Shown: positions 8,969 through 17,975, counted from the stretch's first letter. The stretch: 64,000 bases of DNA from Dokdonia sp. 4H-3-7-5 (GCF_000212355.1 NC_015496.1:2760001-2824000), one strand, 5' to 3'. Made by a program: numbers and translations. The notes: generated by a model not told the origin, from the letters alone.

Positions 8969-8985
8969 TATACATGAAAGTTGTC

Positions 8986-9549
8986 TTATTCTGTAATCGC
9001 TACAGGAAAAGAAACTTGCACATCTGTCTCTCCTCCAGCATTACCTAAAGTTCCATCGTTAGGCTTTGTAGGCTCATGACGTAGTGTGATAGTAAGTGTA
9101 CCAGAACCTGCAGTAGCGCCAGTTGTAAGTGTAACTTGAGTTCCTAGTGGATTACCGTTACCATCAAAATCCTCATAAGTCACAGCAGCGTCAAGGCCTG
9201 TACTAGGAGTATAAAACACTTGGTGCTCGTCAGATTCTTCTACTACTTCTTCGGTGATATCCTCGGCTGGGCTTTCTGTTTCATTCAGAAACTCAATACT
9301 GCCATTGTAGACAGTACTTACATCTAAGTCACCAGATACTGTTACTATAGGTGCATTAGGTCCATCTCCATCAAGATCTTGTGATGTAAGAACGATAGTG
9401 TCAGTACCTGAAGTTAAGGTAAGAGAAACTGTTGTTATAATTTCTTCTTCATTTATAATTTCTGGTATTGTTCCATCATCATCACTAGAACAAGCTGCAA
9501 GGCTAATAGCAGTAAGGGCGATAAGTGTGTAATTTCTAAAGTTTTTCAT
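8986..9549 (-). CDS. Small lipoprotein partnered with a TonB receptor
   Basis: 187 residues from ATG 9549. The in-frame codons upstream to 9618 have no signal sequence and overlap the palindrome and the end of the receptor gene, so I reject them. The N-terminus is a lipoprotein signal with the lipobox LAAC followed by SSDDD, the usual flavobacterial surface-export type. The mature part is Thr/Asp-rich beta-structure (DLDGDGPNAP, DFDGNGNPLG) with a Glu-rich linker around EEVVEESDEHQ and a HEPTKPN motif. Families like this accompany TonB receptors in Bacteroidota. It is the last gene of the receptor operon. The cargo is not evident; a metal is my inference from the neighbours. Confidence 0.7.
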   Translation of the reverse strand: MKNFRNYTLIALTAISLAACSSDDDGTIPEIINEEEIITTVSLTLTSGTDTIVLTSQDLDGDGPNAPIVTVSGDLDVSTVYNGSIEFLNETESPAEDITEEVVEESDEHQVFYTPSTGLDAAVTYEDFDGNGNPLGTQVTLTTGATAGSGTLTITLRHEPTKPNDGTLGNAGGETDVQVSFPVAITE

Positions 9550-9564
9550 TGTTTGTGTGTTGTT

Positions 9565-9582
9565 ACGCTTTCGCGAAAGCGT
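9565..9582. repeat. Iterated palindrome, intergenic copy
   Basis: A perfect 18-base copy, ACGCTTTCGCGAAAGCGT, in the 37-base gap between the TonB receptor stop and the lipoprotein start. Confidence 0.95.
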
Positions 9583-9586
9583 GATA

Positions 9587-11983
9587 TTAATAATTAATTT
9601 TAAGTTGTAATAATACATTTCTACCTAGATCATCTGCAAAGTAGCGCTGGCGATTTAAGTACTCTCTATAAGAGGTGTCAAATAGATTATTTACCATTAA
9701 CCCTACATTTAGTTTACTCTTATTACTGATTGCAAAATCAATGGAGCTTCTAAAGTTGAGTAGATGATAAGCATCGGGAGGTGTACTTATATCTACTAAC
9801 TCTGTAGTGTTTGTTTCTGGTATAAAAACGTCAAAATTTGTATCTGGAAATTCATTTTGACGAAATACATAGTTACTTTCAAGTGACAGCTTTAAGTTAT
9901 TTACCTCTGGAATACGGTATGTAATCGTATTACGAGTACTTGCCGAAGGCATATTAATTAAAGCACGGTCTAAAGTTTTATCCTTCCCTTTTACCAGTGA
10001 AAACTGGTTAGAAAATTCAAAACGATCTGTTACCTGAACGTTGTTATCTATGTCAAAACCTAACAGTCTTGCTTGTGTCTGTCTATACTCCCATACAGGA
10101 AAACTACCTCTTATAGTTTGCTGTACGCCTGTAGGCTCTATAAGGATAAAATCCTCAATAAAGTTTGCAAACGGGGCAATAGTAAAACTCCAAGTATCTG
10201 TAGATCTTGTAAAATTCAATGAAATTTTATTTGCGACTTCTTGATTAAAACTTAGATCACCTAGTTCTATACGGGCAGCACTCTGGTGTAATCCATCAGA
10301 AAATAATTCTGATACATTAGGCGACCGTGAAGCCAGCGCATAGTTTAAGGAAACTGTAGTCGCATCATTTACCTCATAAGAGGCTCCAGCAGTTGCCGAA
10401 AAGTTGTGATACTCAAACTCAGGTTTGACAAAAATTTGATTCTGAAATTCTTCGCGCTCAAACTGAGGGAATTGAACATCATAACCTCGGTCTTCCCATA
10501 AGCTTGTTGCATAAAACTTTTCTGCATTGATGCGGTTATAATCAAATCTAGCACCAGCTTCTAAAGTCCATTTACCAAAGTTTTTAGAACCTAACGCATA
10601 TACACCAAAATCAAAAGCTTGGTAATCTGGGATAAGTCTTCTCACTCCGGTAGACGGATCAGGAAAATGATCTTGATAATTACCAGATACTCCCACTTTT
10701 GCATTGATGGAATTATCTGCCGTATAATCAAAGTCTATTTTCCCTCCAAAAGTTTCTAGTTGTAAATCAATAGAAGGTCTTAAGTCATCACTATCGCGAC
10801 GTATATCAAACTCTAGTCTGTTGTTGCGCTGGTAATCTACTTGAGCGCTCAATTTTCCAAAGTTATCAAAGCGATAGAATGATTTAAGTTTTGCTATCTG
10901 GTGTGTTACTTCTTGTCTAGGGGCCTCAATATCGTATGTAAATGGCTCTACCACAAATGGCTCTTGGCTATTTATTGCAACCGAGAGATCTGAAGCATTA
11001 CCTACGTGTGATGAGCGTAAAATACCAGACTCTTTGTCAAAAATCGAGTAACTACCCTCCACACCGTAACGGTATTTATTAACTCCTAAACGTACAGATA
11101 TATCTTTCTCTGAAAGTGCTGTATTACTCAATACATAATCTGGTGCTTCTGCATCTCCAAAACGTTTTAAAGTCCCGTTTATGCCTCCGTACCAGCCATT
11201 GTTATAAGACTTTATCAATGAAGTTGTAATAGAACCTCCACGACCATTGGTCGCGCCGGTAATAATAGTTCTCCCAAAAATTGTGTCTTTAACAGGTACT
11301 TGCTCAGGTTCTATAATTATAGTACCACCTATAGCATCACCGCCATATTGTAAACCGGCAGCTCCTTTAATAACAGTGACTTCACCAGCTGCATTCACAT
11401 CAATATTTGGCGCATGTTCTACACCCCATTCTTGATCTTGTAAACGCGTACCTTCTGTAATGAGAACAACCCTACTAGAGTGTAGTCCTTGTATTACTGG
11501 TTTTACTACAGAGTTACCTGTGTTTAATGAAGTGACACCGCTTAGACTTTTAAGCGCATCACCTAGTGAGGCTGCACTGTTACTTTCTAGAAAATCATGG
11601 TTTACAATAGCTTCTGTCGCTGTGCGACTTTTACTTTTATGAGCATGTGCTACAACTTCGACATCGCCTAGTGACTCTAGGTGATGTTCCATGTTGATAT
11701 TACGAGTAGTATTGCTGTTTACATCTACTTTTACTATTTGAGTTTTACATGCAGGATGCGACACTTGTAGCGTGTAATTGTTTGTACAAAGTCCTGTAAT
11801 AACATATTTGCCTAGGCTATCAGTCATCACAGCATCTTCAGACCCGGCAACTATAATAGTTGCACCAGATAATACTTCATTATCATGCAGGTCTATAATA
11901 TAACCAGATAGGGTATAGGTACACTCTTGTGCTGTACTCGTAATACTCAGCAAGGCAATGCTAAGCCATAAATAAAATTTCAT
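9587..11983 (-). CDS. TonB-dependent outer-membrane receptor, possibly for a metal
   Basis: 798 residues. A signal peptide (about 1-18) is followed by a carboxypeptidase-regulatory-like beta-sandwich (about 22-98), a plug domain (about 115-225; SLGDALKSLSGVTSLNTG, then GAAGLQYGGDAIGGTIII) and a beta-barrel ending in the aromatic KINY. Length is normal for the family. The order plug with TEATRLQDQEW-like loop and the small His-rich exported protein upstream recall ZnuD-type zinc receptors, but I cannot prove the substrate. VVAHAHKSKS just before the plug adds two histidines. Gene order in the operon is DUF6146 lipoprotein, membrane protein, His-rich peptide, receptor, lipoprotein. Confidence 0.85.
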   Translation of the reverse strand: MKFYLWLSIALLSITSTAQECTYTLSGYIIDLHDNEVLSGATIIVAGSEDAVMTDSLGKYVITGLCTNNYTLQVSHPACKTQIVKVDVNSNTTRNINMEHHLESLGDVEVVAHAHKSKSRTATEAIVNHDFLESNSAASLGDALKSLSGVTSLNTGNSVVKPVIQGLHSSRVVLITEGTRLQDQEWGVEHAPNIDVNAAGEVTVIKGAAGLQYGGDAIGGTIIIEPEQVPVKDTIFGRTIITGATNGRGGSITTSLIKSYNNGWYGGINGTLKRFGDAEAPDYVLSNTALSEKDISVRLGVNKYRYGVEGSYSIFDKESGILRSSHVGNASDLSVAINSQEPFVVEPFTYDIEAPRQEVTHQIAKLKSFYRFDNFGKLSAQVDYQRNNRLEFDIRRDSDDLRPSIDLQLETFGGKIDFDYTADNSINAKVGVSGNYQDHFPDPSTGVRRLIPDYQAFDFGVYALGSKNFGKWTLEAGARFDYNRINAEKFYATSLWEDRGYDVQFPQFEREEFQNQIFVKPEFEYHNFSATAGASYEVNDATTVSLNYALASRSPNVSELFSDGLHQSAARIELGDLSFNQEVANKISLNFTRSTDTWSFTIAPFANFIEDFILIEPTGVQQTIRGSFPVWEYRQTQARLLGFDIDNNVQVTDRFEFSNQFSLVKGKDKTLDRALINMPSASTRNTITYRIPEVNNLKLSLESNYVFRQNEFPDTNFDVFIPETNTTELVDISTPPDAYHLLNFRSSIDFAISNKSKLNVGLMVNNLFDTSYREYLNRQRYFADDLGRNVLLQLKINY

Positions 11984-12022
11984 ATAAAATTGTTTTGCTA
12001 ATTATTGAATGTAATTCAATGC

Positions 12023-12352
12023 TTAACAAAACGGGGGACCACGATCTGAGGAACTTAAGATGGTGGTTGTGTATGATGTCTGTAATAAAACATCTACTTC
12101 TTTTGAGATGTGTATGGTGGGTGATGGGTACGCTTTCGCGAAAGCGTAAACTCCAGCCTTTACAATATGCAAATCACCAAGATCACAATCTAGTTTTGAT
12201 TCGTGAACATGCACATCTCCTGTGAATTTACAGGTATCATAATGTTCATGGTTTGCTGTGCTGTGAGAAAAAGAAACTACAGCAGGCAACAAGAGAACAA
12301 GCATTGTAAGTAATGCTATAAGTCTTATAATAATAGAGTTGTCTTTTTTCAA
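12023..12352 (-). CDS. Small exported His-rich protein, putative metal binder
   Basis: 109 residues. The N-terminus is a hydrophobic signal (IIIRLIALLTMLVLLLPAVV). The mature part has a dense set of possible ligands: HEHYDTC, then DVHVHESKLDC and DLGDLHI. The start is TTG, overlapping the upstream stop as TTGA, which suggests coupled translation; no in-frame ATG fits better. A perfect 20-base palindrome copy (12129-12148) encodes AFAKA in its middle. It sits immediately upstream of the TonB receptor, so I infer that it presents or senses a metal such as Zn or Cu. No family name recognised. Confidence 0.65.
   Translation of the reverse strand: MKKDNSIIIRLIALLTMLVLLLPAVVSFSHSTANHEHYDTCKFTGDVHVHESKLDCDLGDLHIVKAGVYAFAKAYPSPTIHISKEVDVLLQTSYTTTILSSSDRGPPFC
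12129..12148. repeat. Iterated palindrome in the His-rich peptide gene
   Basis: Perfect 20-base copy; read YAFAKAYP. Confidence 0.95.
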
Positions 12353-12864
12353 GCTTTCTTTGAAAATAAAAATCCTAGTCCCATTCTTGAGACCATTTTA
12401 GTAGCGAACGCTTTGAAGAACGCATACTGACCAAATATCCATCCAAATATCACCAAAAGAACTTGATAAATGGGAAAAATTAACAAGATTCTAACAGGCC
12501 AATAAATCCATCCATTTGTAGCGTCTTTTCCTAAACCTATAAGTTCCATTAAGGGGTTTGAAATACGTCCAGCAGTAGATCCAGTAACCGCAAATGCTAA
12601 AAATATAGCGATAAGTTCCCAGCGATACGTCACTCCCCATCGTGAATATAGTTTTTTAAATAGCCAAAGCGTTATCCATATAATTAAGAATGTAATAGGC
12701 AAGCTAAGTAATATAGTGGCTATGGGAACTGATGTTTCATAGGCAGGAATATAAATAGCTCTTGCTATTAAGTATCCTGAGAAAAGAGCGGCAATTAATC
12801 CAAGTACCACATGAATAAACTGCCAATTTTGAGTGATTTCCCAGCGTTTTTTAAAGTCTTTCAT
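12349..12864 (-). CDS. Four-helix membrane protein, DUF6787-like
   Basis: 171 residues with about four hydrophobic segments: WQFIHVVLGLIAALFSGYLI, a second around IATILLSLPITFLIIWITL, a third around ELIAIFLAFAVTG and a fourth around ILLIFPIYQVLLVIFGWIF. The charged start MKDFKKRWEITQNW and the central VTGSTAGRISNPLMELIGL resemble what I remember of DUF6787 proteins of flavobacteria; no biochemical role is known to me. It lies 18 bases after the DUF6146 lipoprotein gene and overlaps the His-rich peptide gene by four bases, placing it in the TonB receptor operon. Confidence 0.65.
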   Translation of the reverse strand: MKDFKKRWEITQNWQFIHVVLGLIAALFSGYLIARAIYIPAYETSVPIATILLSLPITFLIIWITLWLFKKLYSRWGVTYRWELIAIFLAFAVTGSTAGRISNPLMELIGLGKDATNGWIYWPVRILLIFPIYQVLLVIFGWIFGQYAFFKAFATKMVSRMGLGFLFSKKA

Positions 12865-12882
12865 AACGCTGCAAAAATACGA

Positions 12883-13290
12883 TTATCGTAGTTTCTGATT
12901 GTTGCGTTCTTGGAAAAATTCAAACCAATTATATAATAGGTAATTAACTTCATACCCATAATCGGTATTAGAATTGTAATCTATGCGCTGGATGTATAGA
13001 TTAGGGTCGTATTGTGATATGTTATTTACTCTGTTGTTATATTCAGTGACATAAAACCTATTTTTATTTTCTAAGAAAAACTGCCCATAAAACCCTCTAG
13101 GTCTTTGTGTAACTAGCCATGTATTAAACCCTGGTTCTATAATAATAATTTCATATTCTAGGCTGTCATTTGCAATGCGTACTGTGTCTGATGTATTATC
13201 TGCAGTATTGCCTATATCTTTTGTACCACTTGTAGTTGCGCAACCTATTATGGTTGCGGTAAGAATTGCTAAGTAAATTATCTTTTTCAT
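12883..13290 (-). CDS. DUF6146 family lipoprotein
   Basis: 135 residues from ATG 13290; longer in-frame versions (to 13464) would read through a terminator hairpin and lack any signal, so they are rejected. The N-terminus MKKIIYLAILTATIIGCATT is a lipoprotein signal with lipobox IIGC. The mature domain has NDSLEYEIIIIEPGFNTWL, RPRGFYGQFFLENKN and NPNLYIQRIDYN...DYGYEVNYLLYNWF, which match the DUF6146 family as I remember it. Function unknown. First gene of the probable five-gene operon leading into the TonB receptor. Confidence 0.8.
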   Translation of the reverse strand: MKKIIYLAILTATIIGCATTSGTKDIGNTADNTSDTVRIANDSLEYEIIIIEPGFNTWLVTQRPRGFYGQFFLENKNRFYVTEYNNRVNNISQYDPNLYIQRIDYNSNTDYGYEVNYLLYNWFEFFQERNNQKLR

Positions 13291-13443
13291 AATCTTAAAG
13301 TTAAAGATTTTACCTGTGATACAGGTTTGTTTTATCGTAGTATTAACGATAGTACTAATTGTTATACCGTGTAAACTTACTAAGCAGTAACCTTTATTTA
13401 AAGCTATAATGAGTAAAGGAGACCTCTCAATGAGGGAACAAAA

Positions 13444-13469
13444 AAAGAGTGCCTGAAAAGGCACTCTTT
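13444..13469. terminator. Intrinsic terminator after the DUF937 gene
   Basis: An 11-base stem (AAAGAGTGCCT / AGGCACTCTTT) with a GAAA tetraloop, placed 25 bases past the DUF937 stop on the minus strand, with A/T tracts on both sides. Confidence 0.88.
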
Positions 13470-13493
13470 ATATATGAATAAATGTTTAATGGA

Positions 13494-14129
13494 TTATTTT
13501 CCAAAAAGTCCTCCTAGAAGGCCTCCTATACCACCTTGTTTTTTATTGCTTCCTAGTACCATTCCTGCTACGTCATCTAAGATGCTTCCATCTCCATCTG
13601 CATCTAGTAGGGTAGTGATTAAGCTTTGGTTTTCTTGAGGTTGACCACCTAGCATGCTGCCTAGTAGTGCACTCATACCAGTACCATCACTTACGTTATT
13701 TTCTTTAGTTTGCTTTCCCAATACTCCCATAAGTATAGGCGCAGCAACTTTTAATATTTGAGCTACAGACCCGGCATCTACACCAGACTTGCTACTCAAT
13801 GCATTTTCAACAGCAGGTTGTTTGTTTCCTAAAAGGTGTCCTAAAATTCCAGCACCATCATTTACTACGTCATCACTAGGTCCTCCGTTACCCATAAGGT
13901 CTCCAAGTTGGTCTAAAATACCACCACTGTGTTTTCCTGATAAAGCGCCCATTAAACCAGCTGCTCCTTCTGGTGTCTGTACGTTTTTCTTCATAGCTCC
14001 CATAAGTACTGGAAGTGCCATGCTTAAAACCTGTGCAGTTGCACCTTCAGATTGTCCTGACTTTGCACTTGCTCCGCTAATAAGAGATTTTCCTATATCA
14101 CTATTTAATAAATCTAATAATCCTGCCAT
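13494..14129 (-). CDS. DUF937 domain protein
   Basis: 211 residues, Gly/Leu/Met-rich. It contains two related repeats: GATAQVLSMALPVLMGAMKK near residue 30 and SVAQILKVAAPILMGVLGKQ near residue 120, each followed by a LMGALSG/LLGSMLGG segment, which is the DUF937 pattern; the end is GGIGGLLGGLFGK. No signal peptide. DUF937 includes YidB-like proteins of unknown role. Single-gene transcription unit: terminators lie on both sides. Confidence 0.85.
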   Translation of the reverse strand: MAGLLDLLNSDIGKSLISGASAKSGQSEGATAQVLSMALPVLMGAMKKNVQTPEGAAGLMGALSGKHSGGILDQLGDLMGNGGPSDDVVNDGAGILGHLLGNKQPAVENALSSKSGVDAGSVAQILKVAAPILMGVLGKQTKENNVSDGTGMSALLGSMLGGQPQENQSLITTLLDADGDGSILDDVAGMVLGSNKKQGGIGGLLGGLFGK

Positions 14130-14203
14130 CGTTGTTATTTTTTAATGTTTACAAGATTCAAGGTACAAAATATTATAAGTCCTAAAATTACACATATAAA
14201 AAA

Positions 14204-14221
14204 ACCACCCTTACGGATGGT
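14204..14221 (-). terminator. Terminator of the serA operon
   Basis: Seven-base stem (ACCATCC / GGGTGGT on the minus strand, one G-U pair) with a GTAA loop, followed on the minus strand by a run of seven T. It lies about 100 bases beyond the serA stop. Confidence 0.8.
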
Positions 14222-14317
14222 ATTTTTAGAATCTTGTCGATTATAGACAGTTTTAAGTCGATAAACAGTAAATTTTAAATTAAATGTTGGTGCTTACTGC
14301 ATTTAAAAAAGGTGCTG

Positions 14318-15268
14318 TTACTTAAGGATTTCGATGATTTGCTCTGCTAGCTCTGTACCTATACGATCTTGTGCTCCACCAGTTGCTGCTCCAATGTGTG
14401 GAGATAAACTTACTTTAGGATTCATAAGCACTTGTACCGCTGGAGTAGGTTCGTTTTCAAAAACATCTAAACCTGCAAATGAAAGTTTGTTGCTATCTAA
14501 AGCAGCTACAAGTGCTACTTCATCTATAACCCCACCTCTTGCAGCATTTACAAGTGCAGCGCCATCTTTCATAAGATCAAACTCTGCTTTACCTATTACA
14601 TAGTCTTTTTGTGCAGGAACATGAAGTGTTATAAAATCTGCAGATTTTAAAACTTCCTCTTTTGATACAGAAGTAAGATCAAACGCTACTGACTGTCCGT
14701 CAAAAAAAGGAACAGTAACTGTCGCTTTTTCTGTAAACGGATCATGAAAGATAACTTTCATTCCAACTCCCAAAGCAATTTTTGCAGTTTCTTGACCTAT
14801 ACGCCCAAAACCAATTACACCTAGTGTTTTACCACGTAGCTCGGTTCCTTTCGCGTAAGCTTTCTTTAATCCTTTAAATTTTGTGTCACCTTCAAGTGGC
14901 ATATTACGGTTAGAATCAAATAAGAAACGAACTCCGTTAAACAAGTGAGCAAATACGAGCTCTGCCACAGATGCAGACGATGCTGCAGGTGTATTAATTA
15001 CATGGAGTCCCTTATCTCTGGCATATTGCACATCAATATTATCCATTCCTACGCCACCACGTCCTATGATTTTTATGGATGGACAAGCGTCAATAAGTTC
15101 CTTACGTACTGTGGTAGCACTTCTTACTAAAATGACATCAATCTGTTTTTCATTAATGTAGTTTTCCAGTTGGTCCTGAGCAACATTTGTAGTAATTACT
15201 TCAAATCCTCCAGCTGTAAGAGCGTCTACTCCCGTTTGTGATATTCCGTCGTTTGCTAATACTTTCAT
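14318..15268 (-). CDS. serA: D-3-phosphoglycerate dehydrogenase (short form)
   Basis: 316 residues. NAD-dependent oxidation of 3-phosphoglycerate, the entry to serine synthesis. Motifs: GRGGVGMDNIDV, the Rossmann GVIGFGRIGQETAKIALG, NAARGGVIDE with the catalytic Arg, DVFENEPTP with the catalytic Glu, and LSPHIGAATGGAQ with the catalytic His. There is no C-terminal ACT domain, so serine feedback of the E. coli type is not expected. It follows serC by 50 bases in the same operon. A degenerate palindrome (CTTTCGCGTAAGC at 14848-14860) encodes AYAKG. Confidence 0.95.
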   Translation of the reverse strand: MKVLANDGISQTGVDALTAGGFEVITTNVAQDQLENYINEKQIDVILVRSATTVRKELIDACPSIKIIGRGGVGMDNIDVQYARDKGLHVINTPAASSASVAELVFAHLFNGVRFLFDSNRNMPLEGDTKFKGLKKAYAKGTELRGKTLGVIGFGRIGQETAKIALGVGMKVIFHDPFTEKATVTVPFFDGQSVAFDLTSVSKEEVLKSADFITLHVPAQKDYVIGKAEFDLMKDGAALVNAARGGVIDEVALVAALDSNKLSFAGLDVFENEPTPAVQVLMNPKVSLSPHIGAATGGAQDRIGTELAEQIIEILK

Positions 15269-15318
15269 CGTAAATGCTATTATATGCGGTTTAATATTGT
15301 TGTTTTGTCCTTGTGGAT

Positions 15319-16383
15319 CTAAGCTTTTCTTTCTAGTTCGCTCATTACGTCTACTAGTACACCTACACTATCCATAGATAAAGCATTATACATAGAAGCT
15401 CTGTAGCCGCCTACACTTCTGTGACCATTTAAACCATTAATGCCTGCTTCTTTCCACATGGCATCGAAGGCATCTTTAAGATCACCATCTGTAAGTGAGA
15501 ATGTAGCGTTCATGGTAGAACGATCTTCTTTGGCAGCAAATCCTTTAAATAGTGGATTAAGTTCTATCTCACTATAAAGTAATGTCGCTTTTTTATTATT
15601 GATTTCTTCAATCGCTTTTACGCCACCTTGTTCTTTTAACCAGCGCATAGTAAGCATTGAGATATATACTGCATATACAGGAGGCGTATTAAACATACTT
15701 CCTTTACTTATGTGCGTTTGATAATCCAGCATAGATGGAATCTTACGAGTCACTTTACCAAGAATATCTTCTCTTACTACAATAAGTGTAGTTCCTGCTG
15801 GTCCCATATTTTTCTGAGCACCTGCATAGATTAGGTCAAATTGATTAAAATCAATCTCTCTAGAAAAGATATCACTACTCATATCACATATAAGAGGACA
15901 ATCTACCTCTGGGAAGTGCTTAATTTGTGTCCCAAAAATAGTGTTGTTACTTGTGAGGTGTAGATAGTCTAAGTTTTCTGGAAGTATAAATCCTTTAGGG
16001 ATGTAATTGAAATTTGCCTCTTTACTAGATGCAACCTCAGCAACTTCTCCAAAAAGTTTTGCCTCTTTGATAGCCTTATCACTCCAAGTTCCAGTATTTA
16101 TATAACCAGCCTTAGTTTCTAGTAGATTATAAGCGACCATTAAAAATTGCATACTCGCTCCACCTTGTAAAAAAAGTGCTTTATAGCCTTTACCTTCTAA
16201 GCCTAGTAATTCTAACGCTAGATTTCTAGCCTCGTCCATTACATCTACAAAGTCTTTACTTCTATGGGAAATCTCTAGAATAGAAAGTCCAGAATCATTA
16301 AAGTCTAATATAGCCTGTGATGCTTCTTTAAAAACATCCTGAGGTAAAATACAAGGTCCTGCGCTAAAGTTGTGCTTCTTCAT
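15319..16383 (-). CDS. serC: Phosphoserine aminotransferase
   Basis: 354 residues, PLP-dependent class V aminotransferase converting 3-phosphohydroxypyruvate and glutamate to phosphoserine. It begins MKKHNFSAGPCILPQDV, the conserved family start; FLQGGASMQFLMVAYNLL is the cofactor phosphate region; DLIYAGAQKNMGPAG carries the Schiff-base lysine; NGHRSVGGYRASMYNA is the conserved C-terminal signature. ATG at 16383. With serA it makes two of the three serine steps; serB is not in the window. Confidence 0.96.
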   Translation of the reverse strand: MKKHNFSAGPCILPQDVFKEASQAILDFNDSGLSILEISHRSKDFVDVMDEARNLALELLGLEGKGYKALFLQGGASMQFLMVAYNLLETKAGYINTGTWSDKAIKEAKLFGEVAEVASSKEANFNYIPKGFILPENLDYLHLTSNNTIFGTQIKHFPEVDCPLICDMSSDIFSREIDFNQFDLIYAGAQKNMGPAGTTLIVVREDILGKVTRKIPSMLDYQTHISKGSMFNTPPVYAVYISMLTMRWLKEQGGVKAIEEINNKKATLLYSEIELNPLFKGFAAKEDRSTMNATFSLTDGDLKDAFDAMWKEAGINGLNGHRSVGGYRASMYNALSMDSVGVLVDVMSELERKA

Positions 16384-16466
16384 GGTGTGCGTTTTTATGC
16401 GTTTTGTGCTTTACAAAGATGCCCAAATCGTTAGAAAAACCCACAGATAAATTGATAAAATATTGG

Positions 16467-17546
16467 CTATAATGTTGTCAAAAATGTAATAGTATCAACC
16501 CCATCTGCATAATCATAAAGCTCAGGTTTCTGAGTTTTTCCAATAGGAGTGAGTTCTTTAACTTTATCCTCTAGTGTAGTATTACCAACGATGCATTGAA
16601 TACGATCTTTATCTATTTCAAGCTTTTCAACTAGGCTTTCTAGAGACTCATATTTCTCATAAAATAGAGTCGCAATAGGTGAGCCGTAGCTTCCATCTTC
16701 CTTAAGCATTAAGAAACCATTCTCTAAGAGCTCAAAAAGGCTCATTAGATATACCGCCTTGTTGTAATCATAATTATTGGCATATTTTGCACCATTCATA
16801 ATATCGCTCCAGTGATAAATAGCTTTAAAAAAGGCATTAAAATTGTAATCTTGTGGTACATATAATTTTGATACATTACGGCATCCTAAACCGTAATACC
16901 TAAATATATCTTCACCTAGTGCAACAAGCTCATCTTCTGTTTCATTACCAGTAAGTACGGCAACAGAATTTCTGTTTTTACGGATAATGTTAGGCTTTTT
17001 ACCAAAGTAATATTCAAAATACCTAGCCGTGTTATCGCTTCCCGTTGCAATCACTGCATCGTAAGCTGGTAATTTATCTTCAGTGAAGCTTATGGTTTCC
17101 TTAAAAGCAGGTTCTGCATATTCTAGATATTTTGCAAGAAAGGGTAGGAGGTGCTTATCATTAGACGATTGTTTTCCTACAAATTTATGCCCAGCAATTA
17201 ATACGCACATAAAGTCATGAAAGCCTACTAATGGAATATTACCTGCCATGATTACGGCAACGGTTTGTTGTGATTGCGCTTTCGCGAAAGCGGTATCATA
17301 CCCATCAAGCCACTCAGTAAGTTTTTCTTGAGTAAGTGACTGTGCCCAGCCTTCTAAAGCGAAGAGTATATTTTCTTTAGTGAACCAGCCGTTGTTTTCA
17401 CTAGCTAGTTTAAACTGATGCTGCATTCCGTCAAAGAAGAGATCATTGTGTAATACTCCTTCTTTTTGGGCAATTGAGTCACGTGTAAACTGACTTAAAA
17501 ATTTTCCTAGCTCAATAAAAGCGTTAATTCGTAGTTGAAGTGTCAT
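16467..17546 (-). CDS. Acyl-CoA reductase, LuxC-like
   Basis: 359 residues from ATG 17546; a TTG four codons upstream is less likely. LuxC-like aldehyde-dehydrogenase fold: [51 protein letters not shown] and the Cys in [15 protein letters not shown], the probable thioester nucleophile. Bacteroidota carry this gene beside ferredoxin and serC; its physiological substrate is not established to my knowledge. A perfect 16-base palindrome (17277-17292) encodes DTAFAKAQS, a place where homologues would be expected to vary. It heads the operon that continues into serC and serA. Confidence 0.85.
   Translation of the reverse strand: MTLQLRINAFIELGKFLSQFTRDSIAQKEGVLHNDLFFDGMQHQFKLASENNGWFTKENILFALEGWAQSLTQEKLTEWLDGYDTAFAKAQSQQTVAVIMAGNIPLVGFHDFMCVLIAGHKFVGKQSSNDKHLLPFLAKYLEYAEPAFKETISFTEDKLPAYDAVIATGSDNTARYFEYYFGKKPNIIRKNRNSVAVLTGNETEDELVALGEDIFRYYGLGCRNVSKLYVPQDYNFNAFFKAIYHWSDIMNGAKYANNYDYNKAVYLMSLFELLENGFLMLKEDGSYGSPIATLFYEKYESLESLVEKLEIDKDRIQCIVGNTTLEDKVKELTPIGKTQKPELYDYADGVDTITFLTTL
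17277..17292. repeat. Iterated palindrome in the acyl-CoA reductase gene
   Basis: Perfect 16-base copy; read AFAKA. Confidence 0.95.
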
Positions 17547-17551
17547 AGGTT

Positions 17552-17582
17552 TTGGCAAATCGGTGTCTAGGCGTTATTTTTG
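17552..17582 (+). promoter_or_regulatory. Promoter of the ferredoxin gene
   Basis: Plus strand: TTG (17552-17554), 20 bases, TATTTTTG (17575-17582), a full match to the Bacteroidota consensus, 25 bases before ATG 17608. Confidence 0.7.
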
Positions 17583-17584
17583 TG

Positions 17585-17614
17585 CAAAGTTACCCAAAAA
17601 GAAAACTATGGCAA
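17585..17614 (-). promoter_or_regulatory. Promoter of the acyl-CoA reductase-serC-serA operon
   Basis: Minus strand: TTG (17612-17614), 19 bases, TAACTTTG (17585-17592), a full match to TAnnTTTG. The transcript would start about 30 bases before ATG 17546. It interleaves with the divergent ferredoxin promoter. Confidence 0.7.
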
Positions 17615-17961
17615 TTATCATAACAGACGAATGTATAAACTGTGGAGCTTGCGAGCCTGAGTGTCCTAACACTGCCATTTACGAAGGCGCAGATGACTGG
17701 CGCTATGCAGATGGAACAGACCTAGAAGGAAATGTTGTCTTACCTAACGGAAAAGAAGTAGATGCAAATGAAGCACAACAACCTGTGAGTGATGAGATTT
17801 ACTATATCATTCCAGATAAGTGTACCGAATGTAAAGGTTTTCATGACGAGCCACAATGTGCTGCAGTATGTCCAGTAGATTGCTGTGTACCGGATGATGA
17901 GCATGTAGAAACAGAGGAGGTATTGCTAGCAAAACAATCATTTATGCATAAAGATGCATAA
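17608..17961 (+). CDS. Ferredoxin with two 4Fe-4S clusters
   Basis: 117 residues from ATG 17608; the frame extends upstream but through the promoter. The first cluster motif is [12 protein letters not shown] at residues 10-21; the second is [21 protein letters not shown], given in parts: CTECKGF, eight-residue spacing, QCAAVCP. The longer spacing in the second motif is the YfhL/Allochromatium-type 2[4Fe-4S] arrangement. The protein is acidic, as expected for an electron carrier. It is transcribed divergently from the acyl-CoA reductase operon, from an overlapping promoter pair, suggesting shared control. Confidence 0.93.
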   Translation: MAIIITDECINCGACEPECPNTAIYEGADDWRYADGTDLEGNVVLPNGKEVDANEAQQPVSDEIYYIIPDKCTECKGFHDEPQCAAVCPVDCCVPDDEHVETEEVLLAKQSFMHKDA

Positions 17962-17975
17962 GTATCATGCTCTAT

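Noticed and set aside
13789-14145. 118-codon plus-strand frame opposite the DUF937 gene
   Set aside because: Pro/Ser/Cys-rich antisense reading of a Gly-rich gene; no support.
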